Source: Yersinia ruckeri ATCC 29473 (GTDB lineage: Bacteria; Pseudomonadota; Gammaproteobacteria; Enterobacterales; Enterobacteriaceae). Taken from it: a stretch of DNA of 64,000 nucleotides. Shown piece by piece: positions 49,001 to 59,879 of this stretch; position 1 is the first letter of the stretch; each line of letters begins with the position of its first letter. Location: positions 1,023,908-1,087,907 of the forward strand of contig NZ_KN150747.1 of the NCBI RefSeq assembly GCF_000754815.1, read 5' to 3'. The position numbers and the translations under genes are program-made. The notes under the pieces are model-generated. The model was not told where the DNA came from and made no database searches. It saw only the letters and a program-made list of their open reading frames with translations.

Positions 49001-49416
49001 GAGTCGCTGATCTCCCGTGAACGATCCTGTTCTTGTTGCAGTTGGCGCGCCAGTTCCAGCAGTTGGCTGCTGGTTTGCAGAATCTGCTGTTCCAGTTCAT
49101 TCGTCGACAAATTGGTTGGCACCTGGAGCGGTTTATCGCTCTCCGGTGCCAGCTCTTTGCGTAATTCTCGGGTTAATTTAGGAAAATCATCAATGACGGC
49201 TTGATACTGCTGCGCCCGCCCTTCGGACTCTTTCGCATCATTCAGCCAGTTGAGCGCACTTTGTAGCGCCTGAACAATCTCCGTCTGATTGGCCACCCCT
49301 TTATTCGCCTCCGCTTGCTTCAGGTCTTGCCTGATCTGGGTTTCATTAGGCTGGGTTGCCGCATAAAGCGGCATAGAGAGCAATAGGCCAAACAGGAGTG
49401 TGGTTATCAGGCGCAC
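46081..49416 (-). CDS. mscM: Miniconductance mechanosensitive channel MscM (YjeP)
   Basis: 1111 residues, the large MscS class (MscK/YjeP-like). Signal peptide (1-19, ending YA), long periplasmic coiled-coil region (about 25-470, rich in Gln/Leu/Arg), a series of membrane helices from about 480, and the C-terminal MscS domain with FGLQEIFANFVSGLIILFEK, GDTVTIRDLTGSV and NKAFITEQFINW. Channel that vents solutes at hypo-osmotic shock. Same direction as psd and 41 bp after it, as in E. coli psd-mscM. Confidence 0.97.
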   Translation of the reverse strand: MRLITTLLFGLLLSMPLYAATQPNETQIRQDLKQAEANKGVANQTEIVQALQSALNWLNDAKESEGRAQQYQAVIDDFPKLTRELRKELAPESDKPLQVPTNLSTNELEQQILQTSSQLLELARQLQQEQDRSREISDSLSQLPQQQSEARRLLGEVTLRLQSQSHPSTPLAQAQLAQLQAEATARKARVNELELSQLSANNRQELSRMRSEIFKKSHERVDALLQALRNNLNNQRQQEAEQALERTELLAEQGGDLPVAISQQLEINRTLSRELNQQAQRMDLISSQQRQAAADTLRVRQALSTIREQAQWLGVSTALGETLRAQVARLPEIPKSQQLDRDMAQLRVQRLYYEDMLEKQQKTTKVTQDNGTPLTAQQQRIMDAQMRTQRELLNSLLSGYDTQILELTKLKVANSQLVDVLSEIREATHRYLFWVADVNPISLSYPINVARDLTRLLSLDTLSQLGRAFAMMMTSKETLILIISALLFVGFSLSSRRHYHAFMERANSRIGKVTQDQFSLTLRTVFWSILVALPLPVLWAALGYGLQNAWSYPMAVAIGNGVTATVPVLWIFMISASFAHPHGLFIAHFRWSPAQVARAMRFYRMSVWLIIPLMMALITFENYNDREFAGSLGRLCFILLCIALSLVTNSLKRAGIPLYLDKKGSGENKVNQALWSLLISAPLIAALASLLGYLATSQALLARLETSVAIWFFLLVIYHIIRRWMLIQRRRIAFDRAKQRRADILAQRAKGEDDTPHSNSTEGSIDVEEPVIDLDVISAQSLRLVRSMLTMIALVSVIFLWSEIHSAFGFLENIRLWDVSSTTNGVESIQPITMGSLLIAILVIIVTAQLVRNLPALLELALLQHLDLTPGTGYAISTITKYLVILFGGLLGFSMLGIEWAKFQWLVAALGLGLGFGLQEIFANFVSGLIILFEKPIRIGDTVTIRDLTGSVTKINTRATTISDWDRKEIIVPNKAFITEQFINWSLSDSITRVVLTVPAPAETNSEEVTEILLTASKRCALVLDNPAPEVYLVDLQQGIQIFELRIYAAEMSHRMPLRHEIHQLILAGFREHDIVLPFPPFQVRMETLGRTGRSSSSTPSRNNTRSPGSL

Positions 49417-49457
49417 GTTGTGGTTCCTTAAATCGGGTTACGCCGTACAGCGTTAGG

Positions 49458-50339
49458 TTAGCATAATGGGTTGGCTGGAACGGCTTCGGCTAGCAATTCC
49501 CCCATACGGGTAACAGAGCCGCTATTAAGCTGAGGTGCCAGATATACTTTGTCGGCAGCAAACAGATTAATCACGGTAGAACCCAATTTAAAGCGGCCCA
49601 TCTCCTGACCTTTTTGCAATGAGATAGCGCCCTCTTCACCGGCTTGTGGGTAGGTCCAGCGACGAATAATCCCTTCACGGGTTGGGTTAGTGGTACCGGC
49701 CCAGACGGTTTCAATGCTACCGACAATGGTTGCGCCAACTAAAATCTGTGCCACTGGACCCAATGCCGTATCAAAGAGACAAATCACGCGTTCGTTACGT
49801 GCGAACAGGTTAGGCACGTTGGCTGCGGTCAGCGGATTGACCGAGAACAGATCACCCGGCACATAAATCATTTCACGCAATACACCATCGCACGGCATAT
49901 GTACCCGGTGGTAATCGCGCGGCGCTAAATAAGTGGTTATAAAGCTGCCATTTCTGAATTCGGCCGCCAGATGGTAGTTACCGGCCAACAGGGCTTCCAG
50001 GCTGTAATCATGGCCTTTCGCTTGCAGAATCTGATCGTCGCGGATTGCGCCAAGCTGGCTGACTACGCCATCTGCTGGCTGAGCCAGCAAATGATCTCCA
50101 GCCACAATCGGGCGGGCATCCGCTCGCAATGGACGGACAAAAAACGCATTGAATGAATCATAAGCGCTGAACTCGGGATTCTGCGCTTCCTTCATATCCA
50201 CATTATAAACACGGGCAAAGGCTTTGATCACCCACTGAGTCAGCCAGCCGGCTTTTTTGTTGGCACCCCAGCCTGCAAGGCGGGTCAGTCCTTGTTTAGG
50301 AAGTAAATACTGCAATCTGATTTTGATGCTATCCAGCAC
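49458..50339 (-). CDS. psd: Phosphatidylserine decarboxylase proenzyme
   Basis: 293 residues. The self-cleavage site is in [11 protein letters not shown]: Gly-Ser bond splits the beta and alpha chains and the Ser becomes the pyruvoyl group. Also [13 protein letters not shown] with the catalytic His. Makes phosphatidylethanolamine at the inner membrane. Starts 70 bp after rsgA in the same direction. Confidence 0.97.
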   Translation of the reverse strand: MLDSIKIRLQYLLPKQGLTRLAGWGANKKAGWLTQWVIKAFARVYNVDMKEAQNPEFSAYDSFNAFFVRPLRADARPIVAGDHLLAQPADGVVSQLGAIRDDQILQAKGHDYSLEALLAGNYHLAAEFRNGSFITTYLAPRDYHRVHMPCDGVLREMIYVPGDLFSVNPLTAANVPNLFARNERVICLFDTALGPVAQILVGATIVGSIETVWAGTTNPTREGIIRRWTYPQAGEEGAISLQKGQEMGRFKLGSTVINLFAADKVYLAPQLNSGSVTRMGELLAEAVPANPLC

Positions 50340-50409
50340 GAGAACCTCTTGGATTAGTCATTAGCTATTGGATAAAAGGGGCGCATTGTCATCATCCACG
50401 CCCACCATG

Positions 50410-51459
50410 TCAGTCATTCGAATCCGAAATAGGCTTACGCGGTTTCACTTGTTCCATACTTTCTAGAATTCGGTGGTAGTTATCGAAACGCTCTTCGGCA
50501 ATATCACCGCGTTCCACGGCTTCACGCAGCGCACAGCCAGGATCGGTGGTATGGCTACAATCACGGAATTTGCAATGACCGATATAGTTACGGAATTCGA
50601 CAAATCCTTGAGTAATTTGTTCTGGAGCCAGATGCCATAAACCAAACTCACGCACACCAGGGGAGTCGATCACATCACCGCCCTGCTGGAAGTGATACAG
50701 GCGAGCAGCGGTTGTGGTGTGTTGTCCTAAACCGGAGTTATCGGAAACAGTATTGACCAAGATTTGTGTATCGGTTGGTGGTAATAGGGCGTTCAATAGG
50801 CTCGATTTACCCACACCAGATTGTCCGGCAAAAATACTGATACGACCAGCCAGCGCCTGCTCAAAAGCTTCCATTCCTTCACGTGTCTGACTAGAGACTT
50901 CCAGTACCTTGTAATTGATACGACGGTAGGTTTCCATGATGCCATCAACGAATTTACGACCATCGGCATCCAGTAAATCAACTTTATTCAATACGATTAA
51001 CGGCTCTACATCTAACGTTTCGCAGGCCACCAGGTAACGATCGATAATATTCAGTGACAGTTCTGGCAGAATGGCCGAAACGATCACAATCTGATCGATA
51101 TTGGCGGCGATAGGTTTAACACCATCATAAATATCGGGACGAGTCAGAACGGAAGTCCGTTCATGTACCGCTTCGACGATACCTTTAACGCGAACCCCTT
51201 CCTGCTGGATACCCGGTCGCCATACCACGCGATCGCCGGTCACCAACGAGGTGATGGTACGACGGATATTACAACGATGCTGAGTACCATCTGTTGCTTC
51301 GACATCGGCGTGCTGACCGAAACGGCTGATTACGATCCCTTCTTGCGCATCGCCAAGCTGAGAGTCATCTAACTCAGGTTTTCTATCAGTGCGTAGTCGG
51401 CGCTGATGGTTAGCCTGCACGCGGCGTTGTTGACCTTTGGACAGTTTATTCTTGCTCAC
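50410..51459 (-). CDS. rsgA: Ribosome small-subunit GTPase RsgA
   Basis: 349 residues. N-terminal OB fold, circularly permuted GTPase with NKVDLL (G4) before [15 protein letters not shown] (G1) and DSPGVREFG (G3), and a C-terminal zinc site [14 protein letters not shown]. Late 30S assembly factor. Start [20 protein letters not shown]. Divergent from orn with 119 bp between. Confidence 0.97.
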   Translation of the reverse strand: MSKNKLSKGQQRRVQANHQRRLRTDRKPELDDSQLGDAQEGIVISRFGQHADVEATDGTQHRCNIRRTITSLVTGDRVVWRPGIQQEGVRVKGIVEAVHERTSVLTRPDIYDGVKPIAANIDQIVIVSAILPELSLNIIDRYLVACETLDVEPLIVLNKVDLLDADGRKFVDGIMETYRRINYKVLEVSSQTREGMEAFEQALAGRISIFAGQSGVGKSSLLNALLPPTDTQILVNTVSDNSGLGQHTTTAARLYHFQQGGDVIDSPGVREFGLWHLAPEQITQGFVEFRNYIGHCKFRDCSHTTDPGCALREAVERGDIAEERFDNYHRILESMEQVKPRKPISDSND

Positions 51460-51578
51460 TGCGCCTCACTTGAATCTGCATTTATCGCTCGTTGCGACCA
51501 AAAGGGCTATGATACACATAATTCTATCATTTAACCGTTTGTTCGGTTGATCCCACCAGTGAATAGGCAGGAAATATC

Positions 51579-52124
51579 ATGGCAGGAAATGAAAATAATC
51601 TGATCTGGATTGATCTGGAAATGACCGGTCTCGATCCTGAGCGGGATCGAATCATTGAGATTGCAACGCTGGTTACGGATGCCAATCTTAATATTCTCGC
51701 GGAAGGGCCGGTTCTGGCCGTGCATCAATCCGATGAACAGTTGGCGTTGATGGATGAATGGAATGTGCGTACTCATACCGGTAGCGGCTTGGTTGAGCGA
51801 GTGAAAGCCAGCCCATTTAGCGATTCTGATGCGGAAATGCAGACCATTGCCTTCCTTGAGCAGTGGGTACCCGCAGGGAAATCACCTATTTGTGGTAATA
51901 GTGTCGGTCAGGATCGTCGTTTCTTGTTCCGTTATATGCCAGCGCTGGAAGCGTATTTCCATTATCGTTATCTGGATGTCAGTACCTTGAAAGAGCTGGC
52001 GCGTCGTTGGAAACCCGAGATACTACCGGGCTTTAAAAAGCAAAATACCCATCAGGCGTTGGACGACATCCGTGAGTCTGTGGCGGAGTTGGCCTATTAT
52101 CGCGAGCATTTTATTCAGTTATAA
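51579..52124 (+). CDS. orn: Oligoribonuclease Orn
   Basis: 181 residues. DEDDh exonuclease: [20 protein letters not shown] (first Asp/Glu), [11 protein letters not shown] (second Asp) and [11 protein letters not shown] (His/Asp). Degrades 2- to 5-mer RNAs and pGpG. Standard start [15 protein letters not shown] with AGGAA upstream. Confidence 0.98.
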   Translation: MAGNENNLIWIDLEMTGLDPERDRIIEIATLVTDANLNILAEGPVLAVHQSDEQLALMDEWNVRTHTGSGLVERVKASPFSDSDAEMQTIAFLEQWVPAGKSPICGNSVGQDRRFLFRYMPALEAYFHYRYLDVSTLKELARRWKPEILPGFKKQNTHQALDDIRESVAELAYYREHFIQL

Positions 52125-52313
52125 GCCTGCTTAATGGACATCTTCCTGCATTAGTCACAGTAGACGGCGTTGGTTAACCGCGACATTTTGCTATGTGCAG
52201 GAAGCAAATTGTTATTGTTGGTGTATTATTAGTCTCTTGTCGCTGGCAAAAAGCACACATTGCTGATTTAATCAGCACTTGAATTAAAAAATGAATTTTT
52301 TGCGGCCAGGGGC

Positions 52314-52341
52314 TTGCAGCAAAACGGATTTCTCGTATAAT
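52314..52341 (+). promoter_or_regulatory. Sigma-70 promoter of the tRNA-Gly operon
   Basis: TTGCAG (52314-52319), 16-base spacer, perfect -10 TATAAT (52336-52341), followed by a GC-rich discriminator GCGCACCCC, as usual for stringently controlled stable RNA promoters. First tRNA starts 60 bp further. Confidence 0.8.
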
Positions 52342-52400
52342 GCGCACCCCGTACCGATGAAGAATTTCGCTAACTGGCGAGCTCGGATTCAGTATGTAGA

Positions 52401-52476
<76 letters not shown>

Positions 52477-52537
52477 AATTTTTAAAAGTAGTGGCAGAAG
52501 CTAACAATGTCGGTGAGCACTCACTAACATATGTGAT

Positions 52538-52613
<76 letters not shown>

Positions 52614-52672
52614 ATCTTCAGCCATGAATACCAATGCCGTCGAATGACAGCAGGGTGCATCAGCATCTCAAT

Positions 52673-52748
<76 letters not shown>

Positions 52749-52772
52749 ATCTTTATCTCCATATCCAGAAAG

Positions 52773-53051
52773 TTATCCACAGTCACTTTGCCTGCTATTG
52801 AGTGCCTGTACACAGTGTGTATTAACTTCCTCAACAGACTTATCCACAGATTCTGTATTTTTTGTGTACTGATGCTAATTAAATCAATTATTATTGATCA
52901 ATTTTAACCATTTGTTTTAAAAGCATATTTTTTTATGTGAAAACGTCGTAGTGATCACTTGCGCTTTTTTTCCCGCTTGATTGGCAACGCATTTTTATTT
53001 TTATGCACAGACTGGTTAGTTCAATTTTTGCGGAACCAAAAGGGTGGATAA
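52773..53051. other. datA: datA-like cluster of DnaA boxes
   Basis: The 320-bp gap between the tRNA-Gly operon and queG has two perfect DnaA boxes TTATCCACA (52773-52781 and 52840-52848), a third TTATGCACA (53001-53009, fits TTWTNCACA) and a near-box on the minus strand, TTATCCACC (53043-53051). Between boxes 2 and 3 the sequence is AT-rich with an IHF-like near-match AATCAA-N4-TAT (52882-52894) and two GATC sites. Known: E. coli datA lies in this same gap (glyVXY-yjeS) and with IHF promotes hydrolysis of DnaA-ATP to limit initiation. Confidence 0.75.
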
Positions 53052-53068
53052 GTGGTGGTCAAAAAATG

Positions 53069-54226
53069 TCATGCATCTCGTGGCAAGCCTTTCTCAATAG
53101 CTCGAACCAGTCGTTTCTTCTGTGATGATTGCACTTCCACGCCTTGTTCCGCACGTCGTGCCAGTTGCTGACTCACCGCCCAGCTAATATGCTCATCCAA
53201 CATCGGATCGATGCCTTTACGGCTTTCCAGCGCCAATACAATCTCATCCTGATAAGCGGCATTACCTAAAGCCACGGAAATATTGCGCAACCAACGCAGG
53301 TGCCCAATACGCCGTATGGCGGAACCTTCTGTTACACGGAGAAATTTTTCTTCATTCCAGGCAAACAAATCCAGCAGCTTGGGAGTGTGCAGGATGGCTC
53401 GCGGGCTGAAATCTTCTTCATCGGTAAGCTGAGAGAATCGGTTCCATGGACAAATTAACTGGCAATCATCGCAGCCGTAGATACGATTTCCCATCAGCGG
53501 TCGAAACTCTTCTGGAATGGCACCTTCCAATTCGATCGTAAGATATGAAATGCAGCGACGGGCATCAACGGTATAAGGCGCAACGATAGCCGCGGTTGGA
53601 CAAGTTGTCATGCAGGCCACACAACGGCCACACTGTTCTTCCTGCGGTGGGTCTACTGGCAGAGGTAAGTCGATCAATAACTCACCTAAAAAGAACCAGG
53701 AACCCGAATCGCGATTAAGAATGAGTGAGTGTTTACCAACCCAGCCAATTCCTGCTTTGGCGGCGAGTGAGCGTTCCATAATGGGTGCAGAATCGACGAA
53801 TGGGCGGAAGTTGACGCCGGTTTCACTTGATATTTCCGCGCAATACCCCTGAATTTTATCACCCAGTTTCTTTAAGCGCTGACGCAATAGCTTATGGTAA
53901 TCCCGCCCAAGGGCATAACGGCTGACATAGCCGAGATCCGGATTACTGAGCGTACTGGCGAATGCGGCTTTGGCTGGCAGATAATTCATTCGCACGCTGA
54001 TAACTCGTAGCGTTCCTGGCAACAGTTCATGGGGTCGTGCGCGCAGCATGCCATGACGCGCCATCCACGCCATTTCGCCATGATATTGTTTATCCAACCA
54101 CGCCTGTAGACGCGGTTCTTCCTGAGAAAGATCGGTATCGCAGATTCCAACCTGCTGGAAACCTAGCGATTGCCCCCATTGCTTGATATGTTGGGCTAAT
54201 TGATTCAGATCGAGGGGGTGTGTCAT
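53069..54226 (-). CDS. queG: Epoxyqueuosine reductase QueG
   Basis: 385 residues from the ATG at 54226 ([20 protein letters not shown]); longer reading upstream runs into nnr and is rejected. Cobalamin-dependent enzyme with two [4Fe-4S] motifs CGRCVACMTTCPTAA and CDDCQLICPWN and a C-terminal HEAT-like part (AIRRIGHLRWLRNISVALGN). Last step of queuosine synthesis in tRNA. Start codon overlaps that of nnr on the other strand. Confidence 0.96.
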   Translation of the reverse strand: MTHPLDLNQLAQHIKQWGQSLGFQQVGICDTDLSQEEPRLQAWLDKQYHGEMAWMARHGMLRARPHELLPGTLRVISVRMNYLPAKAAFASTLSNPDLGYVSRYALGRDYHKLLRQRLKKLGDKIQGYCAEISSETGVNFRPFVDSAPIMERSLAAKAGIGWVGKHSLILNRDSGSWFFLGELLIDLPLPVDPPQEEQCGRCVACMTTCPTAAIVAPYTVDARRCISYLTIELEGAIPEEFRPLMGNRIYGCDDCQLICPWNRFSQLTDEEDFSPRAILHTPKLLDLFAWNEEKFLRVTEGSAIRRIGHLRWLRNISVALGNAAYQDEIVLALESRKGIDPMLDEHISWAVSQQLARRAEQGVEVQSSQKKRLVRAIEKGLPRDA

Positions 54227-55739
54227 GGCGGACCATAGTAATAAAAAAAACGGCCTTAGTTTACCACACTCTGTTTTTTCTGCGGACTGGGTCAGACAGC
54301 ACGAAAGTATAGCCGCAGCCCACTTGTCGCTCTCTCTGTTTGAACTGATGGTCAGAGCGGGCAGCGCAGCCTTTGAACTGGCTCGCCAGTGGTATCCCGC
54401 CAGTCGGCACTGGCTGATTCTTTGCGGCCACGGCAATAACGGTGGTGATGGCTACATTGTAGCTCAATGCGCGTTGAATGCAGGCCTGACGGTGACGCTG
54501 ATTGCCTGTGAGGGGAATCGCCCGCTGCCTGCCGAGGCCAGTCAGGCTCGTGAACAGTGGTTGTCTGCGGGAGGCATGATTCTTCCTCAGGAAAGTCTCT
54601 GGCCGCAGGATATTGATTTAATTATTGATGGGCTGCTGGGTACCGGTTTACGTGCCGCACCGCAGGGGAATTACGCCACGGTAATCGATATGGCTAACCG
54701 CCACCGCGCGCCCACCATTGCGCTGGATATTCCTTCCGGCTTGGGAGCTGATACCGGTGCTGCGCCCGGAGCGGTGATTCGGGCAGAACACACGTTGACT
54801 TTTGTGGCACTCAAGCCGGGATTATTAACGGGTCAGGCGCGCGATTGGGTAGGACAACTGCATTGTCATGACTTGGGGCTATCAGCGTGGTTTGATCACC
54901 AAATGTCACAAATTGAAAGGATTACCTCTGATAATCTGCCTGACTGGCTCAAACCTCGCCGCCCCTGCACTCACAAAGGTGAGCAGGGTCGTCTACTGTT
55001 AGTGGGGGGCGATAAAGGGTTTGGCGGCGCAATACGGATGGCCGCAGAAGCAGCTTTGCGCAGTGGTGCTGGTCTTGTGCGAGTACTTACTCACGTTGAG
55101 CACATAGCGCCTTTATTGGCTGCCCGTCCAGAGCTAATGGTACAGGAACTCAGTGATAATTTATTGACTGAGGCAATGGATTGGGCTGACGGTTGGGTGA
55201 TTGGCCCAGGACTGGGGCAAGGTGATTGGGGGCAGAATGCTCTGAAAGTACTGCAAGAGAGTGATAAACCTGCATTATGGGATGCAGATGCTCTCAACTT
55301 ACTGGCATTAAATCCTTATAGGCGTCAGAATCGGGTGTTGACTCCTCATCCCGGTGAGGCTGCACGTTTGCTCGACTGTTCCGTTGCTGAAATTGAAAGT
55401 GACCGCTTACTTTCAGTTCGAAGGCTGGTAGAGCAGTACGGTGGTGTGGTGGTGCTCAAAGGTGCCGGTACATTGATTGCTTGTGAACAGGGCGAAATGG
55501 CAATAGCCGATGTTGGAAATGCAGGCATGGCCACCGGAGGAATGGGCGATATTCTGTCTGGCATCATTGGCGGTTTGATAGTGCAAAAGCTGGTGCTGTA
55601 TGATGCAGCCTGCGCGGGCTGTGTCGTTCACGGCGCAGCGGCAGACCAACTGGCTGAACAACAAGGCACCCGGGGTCTATTGGCGACAGATTTACTGCCA
55701 GTCATCCCGAACTACGTTAATCCTGAGTTAGCAAAATAG
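54225..55739 (+). CDS. nnr: Bifunctional NAD(P)H-hydrate repair enzyme Nnr
   Basis: 504 residues. N-terminal epimerase with [14 protein letters not shown] and [14 protein letters not shown]-terminal ADP-dependent dehydratase with [29 protein letters not shown] and [15 protein letters not shown]. Repairs hydrated NADH/NADPH. Its ATG (54225-54227) and the queG start (54224-54226 on the other strand) share two bases in CATG. Followed after 8 bp by tsaE. Confidence 0.96.
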   Translation: MADHSNKKNGLSLPHSVFSADWVRQHESIAAAHLSLSLFELMVRAGSAAFELARQWYPASRHWLILCGHGNNGGDGYIVAQCALNAGLTVTLIACEGNRPLPAEASQAREQWLSAGGMILPQESLWPQDIDLIIDGLLGTGLRAAPQGNYATVIDMANRHRAPTIALDIPSGLGADTGAAPGAVIRAEHTLTFVALKPGLLTGQARDWVGQLHCHDLGLSAWFDHQMSQIERITSDNLPDWLKPRRPCTHKGEQGRLLLVGGDKGFGGAIRMAAEAALRSGAGLVRVLTHVEHIAPLLAARPELMVQELSDNLLTEAMDWADGWVIGPGLGQGDWGQNALKVLQESDKPALWDADALNLLALNPYRRQNRVLTPHPGEAARLLDCSVAEIESDRLLSVRRLVEQYGGVVVLKGAGTLIACEQGEMAIADVGNAGMATGGMGDILSGIIGGLIVQKLVLYDAACAGCVVHGAAADQLAEQQGTRGLLATDLLPVIPNYVNPELAK

Positions 55740-55747
55740 ATATTAGA

Positions 55748-56218
55748 ATGAAAGAACTCGTTTTACCTTTGCCTGATGAGGCAGCGACCGTTGCATTGGG
55801 TGCTCGTTTGGCGCAAGCCTTCGACGGTGCCAGCGTTATTTATCTATTCGGTGACTTAGGTGCCGGAAAAACCACATTCAGCCGTGGCTTCTTGCAAGCC
55901 CTCGGTCATCAAGGGCATGTGAAAAGTCCAACTTATACGTTGGTTGAGCCTTATACGCTCACACCTCGGCCAGTTTACCATTTTGATCTCTATCGACTGG
56001 CTGATCCGGAAGAGCTTGAGTTTATGGGCATTCGCGACTATTTCGATCAACAGGCCATTTGCTTGGTGGAGTGGCCACAGCAAGGCGTAGGTTTCCTGCC
56101 TGACCCTGATATCGAATTGCATTTGGCTTATCAGCCGCAAGGGCGAGAAGCCCGGCTGGTGGCTTTGTCCGACCACGGTGTGGATGTTCTGCACCGTTTA
56201 GCCGCTGCGCAAGGATAA
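55748..56218 (+). CDS. tsaE: tRNA t6A synthesis ATPase TsaE
   Basis: 156 residues. P-loop GDLGAGKTT at 35-43, then [10 protein letters not shown] and HFDLYRL, and LVEWPQQG. Works with TsaB, TsaC and TsaD for threonylcarbamoyladenosine at tRNA position 37. Between nnr and amiB with 8- and 7-bp gaps, one operon. Confidence 0.97.
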   Translation: MKELVLPLPDEAATVALGARLAQAFDGASVIYLFGDLGAGKTTFSRGFLQALGHQGHVKSPTYTLVEPYTLTPRPVYHFDLYRLADPEELEFMGIRDYFDQQAICLVEWPQQGVGFLPDPDIELHLAYQPQGREARLVALSDHGVDVLHRLAAAQG

Positions 56219-56225
56219 ACTGTCG

Positions 56226-57992
56226 ATGATGCTGAGCTGGAGAGGCTTTATAGCCACTGCATTGTTGGTTGTTTCTAGCGTATTGACCGCACCGGCGGCG
56301 TGGGCGATGAAGTTAACCGATATCAAAGTGACCAATGGTTCCGGAGAAAGTCAGATAACCCTGAGTTTTGACGGTAAGCCTATTTACGCTTTCTTTCCGC
56401 TGACTGGGCCGGATCGCGTGGTGGTCGATATTCGTCAGAGCGGCAACCTTTCCGGTTTACCGCTGGAATTCAGCGGGCAGAATCTGCTGAAAAGAATTCG
56501 CTCCAGCCAGCCGAAAGACCCACAAAGCACCCGGCTGGTATTTGAACTGACGCAAAAAACCAAAACCCGTGCCGTCACGCAGCAAGTTGGCGGTAAATAT
56601 AATGTGGTGTTTACCCTGAGCGCTGTTGGTGCGACAACCCGGCAAACTCAAACGGTGGCAACCTCGGTACGGGAAGCACCGAAAGTGGCGGGTAGCAATC
56701 CATTCAATAATAAAGCCACGGTGGTCACCAGCAGCCCGACGATTACCACCTCGTCAAACCGCCCAGTGAAAACGGCTAACTCAAGCACTAGCGATCGAAT
56801 CGTTGTGGCGATTGATGCCGGTCACGGTGGCCAAGATCCCGGAGCGATCGGACAAAATGGTCTGAAAGAGAAGAATGTCACCATTGCCATTTCCCGTAAG
56901 CTGGAGTCATTGTTAAATAATGATCCAATGTTTAAGCCAGTACTGACGCGCAATGGTGATTACTTTATTTCGGTGATGGGACGCTCGGATGTGGCGCGTA
57001 AGCAGGCAGCAAATGTACTGGTTTCCATCCACGCCGATGCGGCACCTAACCGTAGCGCAAACGGTGCTTCGGTGTGGGTGCTGTCTAACCGTCGTGCGAA
57101 CAGTGAAATGGGTAATTGGCTGGAACAGCACGAGAAGCAATCCGAGCTGTTGGGTGGAGCCGGCGATGTGCTTGCTAATACTTCCGCGGATCCTTATCTC
57201 AGCCAGGCGGTATTGGATTTACAGTTTGGCCATTCCCAGCGAGTGGGTTACGACGTGGCGGTGAAAGTGCTACGTGAGTTGCAAACCATCGGTTCTATTC
57301 ATAAGCGTCGGCCGGAGCACGCCAGCCTAGGGGTGTTACGTTCACCGGATATTCCATCGTTATTGGTGGAAACCGGCTTTATCAGTAATGGTACGGAGGA
57401 GCGGCTGCTGGGCAGCAGTGCGTATCAGGATAAAATTGCTCAAGCGATTTACAAAGGCTTGCGCAGTTATTTCCTGTCGCATCCGCTACAAGCCGACCCA
57501 AAGGTCGAAAACCGCCCGCTGGGCGCAACAGCGGCGGTTAAAAGAGCAGCGCAACAACAAAGTGGCATAAATCAGCCTGGTCCAGTGATGAGTACCGCCA
57601 GCAGTGGAGGGAAAACCGCCGCCAGCAGTAAGTCTCAGATTCACGTGGTGAAGCGTGGTGAAACGCTATCCGGTATTGCCAGCCAGTACGGAGTCAGTAT
57701 GGCGGCGATGCGCCAGAACAATACGCTGAGAAAAGATGTCGTATGGGTTGGCCAGCGTTTACGGATTCCAGCGGCAGGCACCACGGTGACTGCGGTTCCG
57801 ACACCGCAGAAAACGGTAGCTTTAAAGAAAAGCAGTCCGGTCAAACCGATTAAGCATCAGGTGAAGCGTGGGGATACCTTATCCGCTATTGCGGCGAAAT
57901 ACGGCGTATCCCAAAGTGAAATCCAGCGCGTCAATAAACTTAAATCAGGTTCGGTGCAGCTCGGTCAAACGCTCACTATTCCACAGTCGTAA
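56226..57992 (+). CDS. amiB: N-acetylmuramoyl-L-alanine amidase AmiB
   Basis: 588 residues. Signal peptide (1-27, ending WA), AMIN domain (about 30-130) for septal targeting, Ser/Thr-rich linker, zinc amidase_3 domain with [15 protein letters not shown] (zinc His) and [12 protein letters not shown] (catalytic Glu), and two C-terminal LysM repeats ([19 protein letters not shown] and [19 protein letters not shown]). E. coli AmiB has one LysM-free shorter form (445 residues); the double LysM is seen in Yersinia/Serratia-type proteins as far as I recall. Splits septal peptidoglycan with activator EnvC. Confidence 0.95.
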   Translation: MMLSWRGFIATALLVVSSVLTAPAAWAMKLTDIKVTNGSGESQITLSFDGKPIYAFFPLTGPDRVVVDIRQSGNLSGLPLEFSGQNLLKRIRSSQPKDPQSTRLVFELTQKTKTRAVTQQVGGKYNVVFTLSAVGATTRQTQTVATSVREAPKVAGSNPFNNKATVVTSSPTITTSSNRPVKTANSSTSDRIVVAIDAGHGGQDPGAIGQNGLKEKNVTIAISRKLESLLNNDPMFKPVLTRNGDYFISVMGRSDVARKQAANVLVSIHADAAPNRSANGASVWVLSNRRANSEMGNWLEQHEKQSELLGGAGDVLANTSADPYLSQAVLDLQFGHSQRVGYDVAVKVLRELQTIGSIHKRRPEHASLGVLRSPDIPSLLVETGFISNGTEERLLGSSAYQDKIAQAIYKGLRSYFLSHPLQADPKVENRPLGATAAVKRAAQQQSGINQPGPVMSTASSGGKTAASSKSQIHVVKRGETLSGIASQYGVSMAAMRQNNTLRKDVVWVGQRLRIPAAGTTVTAVPTPQKTVALKKSSPVKPIKHQVKRGDTLSAIAAKYGVSQSEIQRVNKLKSGSVQLGQTLTIPQS

Positions 57993-58007
57993 CGGAAAGG
58001 AATTACC

Positions 58008-59879
58008 ATGCCGATTCAGATATTACCGCCACAGCTTGCTAACCAGATTGCCGCCGGTGAAGTGGTTGAGCGGCCTGCATCGGTAGTCAAAGAATTGGTG
58101 GAAAACAGTCTGGATGCTGGCGCAACACGGATTGATATTGATATTGAACGGGGCGGCGCTAAATTAATTCGTATCCGTGATAATGGTTGCGGCATTGCCA
58201 AAGGCGATTTATCACTGGCGCTGGCGCGGCACGCTACCAGTAAAATCAGTTCGTTAGAAGATTTGGAAGCCATTCTCAGCATGGGGTTTCGCGGCGAAGC
58301 GCTAGCCAGTATCAGTTCGGTTTCCCGGCTGATGTTAACCTCTCGCACCGCCGAACAGAGCGAAGCTTGGCAAGCTTACGCTGAAGGGCGAGATATGGCG
58401 GTTACCATCAAACCCGCCGCACATCCTGTTGGCAGTACTCTTGAAGTACTGGATTTATTTTATAACACACCGGCGCGGCGCAAGTTTATGCGCACAGAAA
58501 AAACCGAATTCGGTCACATTGATGAAGTGGTGCGACGTATCGCGCTGGCGCGTTTTGATGTAGCGATTAACCTCAGCCATAACGGCAAGTTAGTACGCCA
58601 ATACCGGGCAGCGCCCGATCCTTCCCAGCATGAACGTCGACTGGCCAGTATCTGCGGCCCCACTTTTCTGCAACATGCTTTGGCGATTTCATGGCAACAC
58701 GGTGATTTAAGTATTCGCGGTTGGGTTGCCGATCCTGGCGCTGCCAGTACTGCCAGCGAGATGCAATATTGTTATGTGAATCACCGTATGATGCGCGATC
58801 GGCTGATTAACCATGCCATTCGTCAGGCTTATCAGGATTTACTGACCGGCGAACAGCAGCCAGCCTATGTGCTATATCTGGATATCGATCCACATCAGGT
58901 AGATGTTAACGTCCATCCAGCAAAGCATGAGGTGCGTTTCCATCAGGCCAGATTGGTACACGATTTTATCTATCAGGCCGTGACCACGGTCTTACAGCAG
59001 AGCGCAGAACCGGCGTTGATGGTTTCTGAACACGGAGAGATTGACGCGCCGCGTTGGCAACCGGAAAACCGAGTGGCGGCTGGTGGGAATAAATATGCCC
59101 AGCCACAGCCAGAGAAAGCCGTGTGTCAACGTGAATACACCGCGCCTTCGACAGCGGCTAATTCACCAGCGCGTGAGCGTACCGCTCCCGCCTATACGCC
59201 ATCGGTGCCTTATCAAAAACAGCAGGGCGAGTTGTACCAAGAATTATTGAAACCGGCACCGGCCACAGAGCCACCGCTTGTTCAGGCAAGGAAAATGTTT
59301 GGCGATGAGCCGTTGCGCAGTGGGCTACACAGTTTTGGCCGCGTTTTGACTGTATTTCCACCCTGTTATGCGGTTCTCGAATATGGCGCTGGTTTGGCAT
59401 TACTTTCACTGTCAGTGGCTGAGCGTTGGTTGAAGCAGGCGCAACTGAATCCTCCAACTGAGGGATTACGCCCACAGCCGCTATTGATTCCGCTTAAACT
59501 GACGTTAGATAAAACCGAAACTGCAGCCTGTAAGCATCACCAGAATTTATTGATTGCGATGGGAATTGAGTTGGCAATTGAATCGGGCCGGGCAACGCTG
59601 CGTGCGGTATCTTTACCATTACGCCAACAAAATTTACAAAAACTGATACCGGAACTGTTAGGCTATCTGTCGCAACACAAAGAGATGTCGCCAGAGGTAC
59701 TTGCCACATGGATTGCTCGCCATCTTGGCAGTGAGCATGAAGTCTGGAATATATCCCAAGCGATACAATTATTGACGGATGTCGAACGTCTTTGTCCGCA
59801 GTTGGTGCAGTCACCCCCTGCTGGTCTTTTACAACCTATTGATATACAGGTCGCATTGGCAGCCCTAACCCATGAGTGA
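58008..59879 (+). CDS. mutL: DNA mismatch repair protein MutL
   Basis: 623 residues. GHKL ATPase: [36 protein letters not shown]; then the [11 protein letters not shown]-type [14 protein letters not shown] end of the N-terminal domain, a variable Pro/Ala/Gln-rich linker (about 340-430) and the dimerisation domain. No endonuclease motif DQHAxxER, as expected with MutH-type repair. Good ribosome site GGAAAGGA. Overlaps miaA by 8 bases. Confidence 0.97.
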   Translation: MPIQILPPQLANQIAAGEVVERPASVVKELVENSLDAGATRIDIDIERGGAKLIRIRDNGCGIAKGDLSLALARHATSKISSLEDLEAILSMGFRGEALASISSVSRLMLTSRTAEQSEAWQAYAEGRDMAVTIKPAAHPVGSTLEVLDLFYNTPARRKFMRTEKTEFGHIDEVVRRIALARFDVAINLSHNGKLVRQYRAAPDPSQHERRLASICGPTFLQHALAISWQHGDLSIRGWVADPGAASTASEMQYCYVNHRMMRDRLINHAIRQAYQDLLTGEQQPAYVLYLDIDPHQVDVNVHPAKHEVRFHQARLVHDFIYQAVTTVLQQSAEPALMVSEHGEIDAPRWQPENRVAAGGNKYAQPQPEKAVCQREYTAPSTAANSPARERTAPAYTPSVPYQKQQGELYQELLKPAPATEPPLVQARKMFGDEPLRSGLHSFGRVLTVFPPCYAVLEYGAGLALLSLSVAERWLKQAQLNPPTEGLRPQPLLIPLKLTLDKTETAACKHHQNLLIAMGIELAIESGRATLRAVSLPLRQQNLQKLIPELLGYLSQHKEMSPEVLATWIARHLGSEHEVWNISQAIQLLTDVERLCPQLVQSPPAGLLQPIDIQVALAALTHE

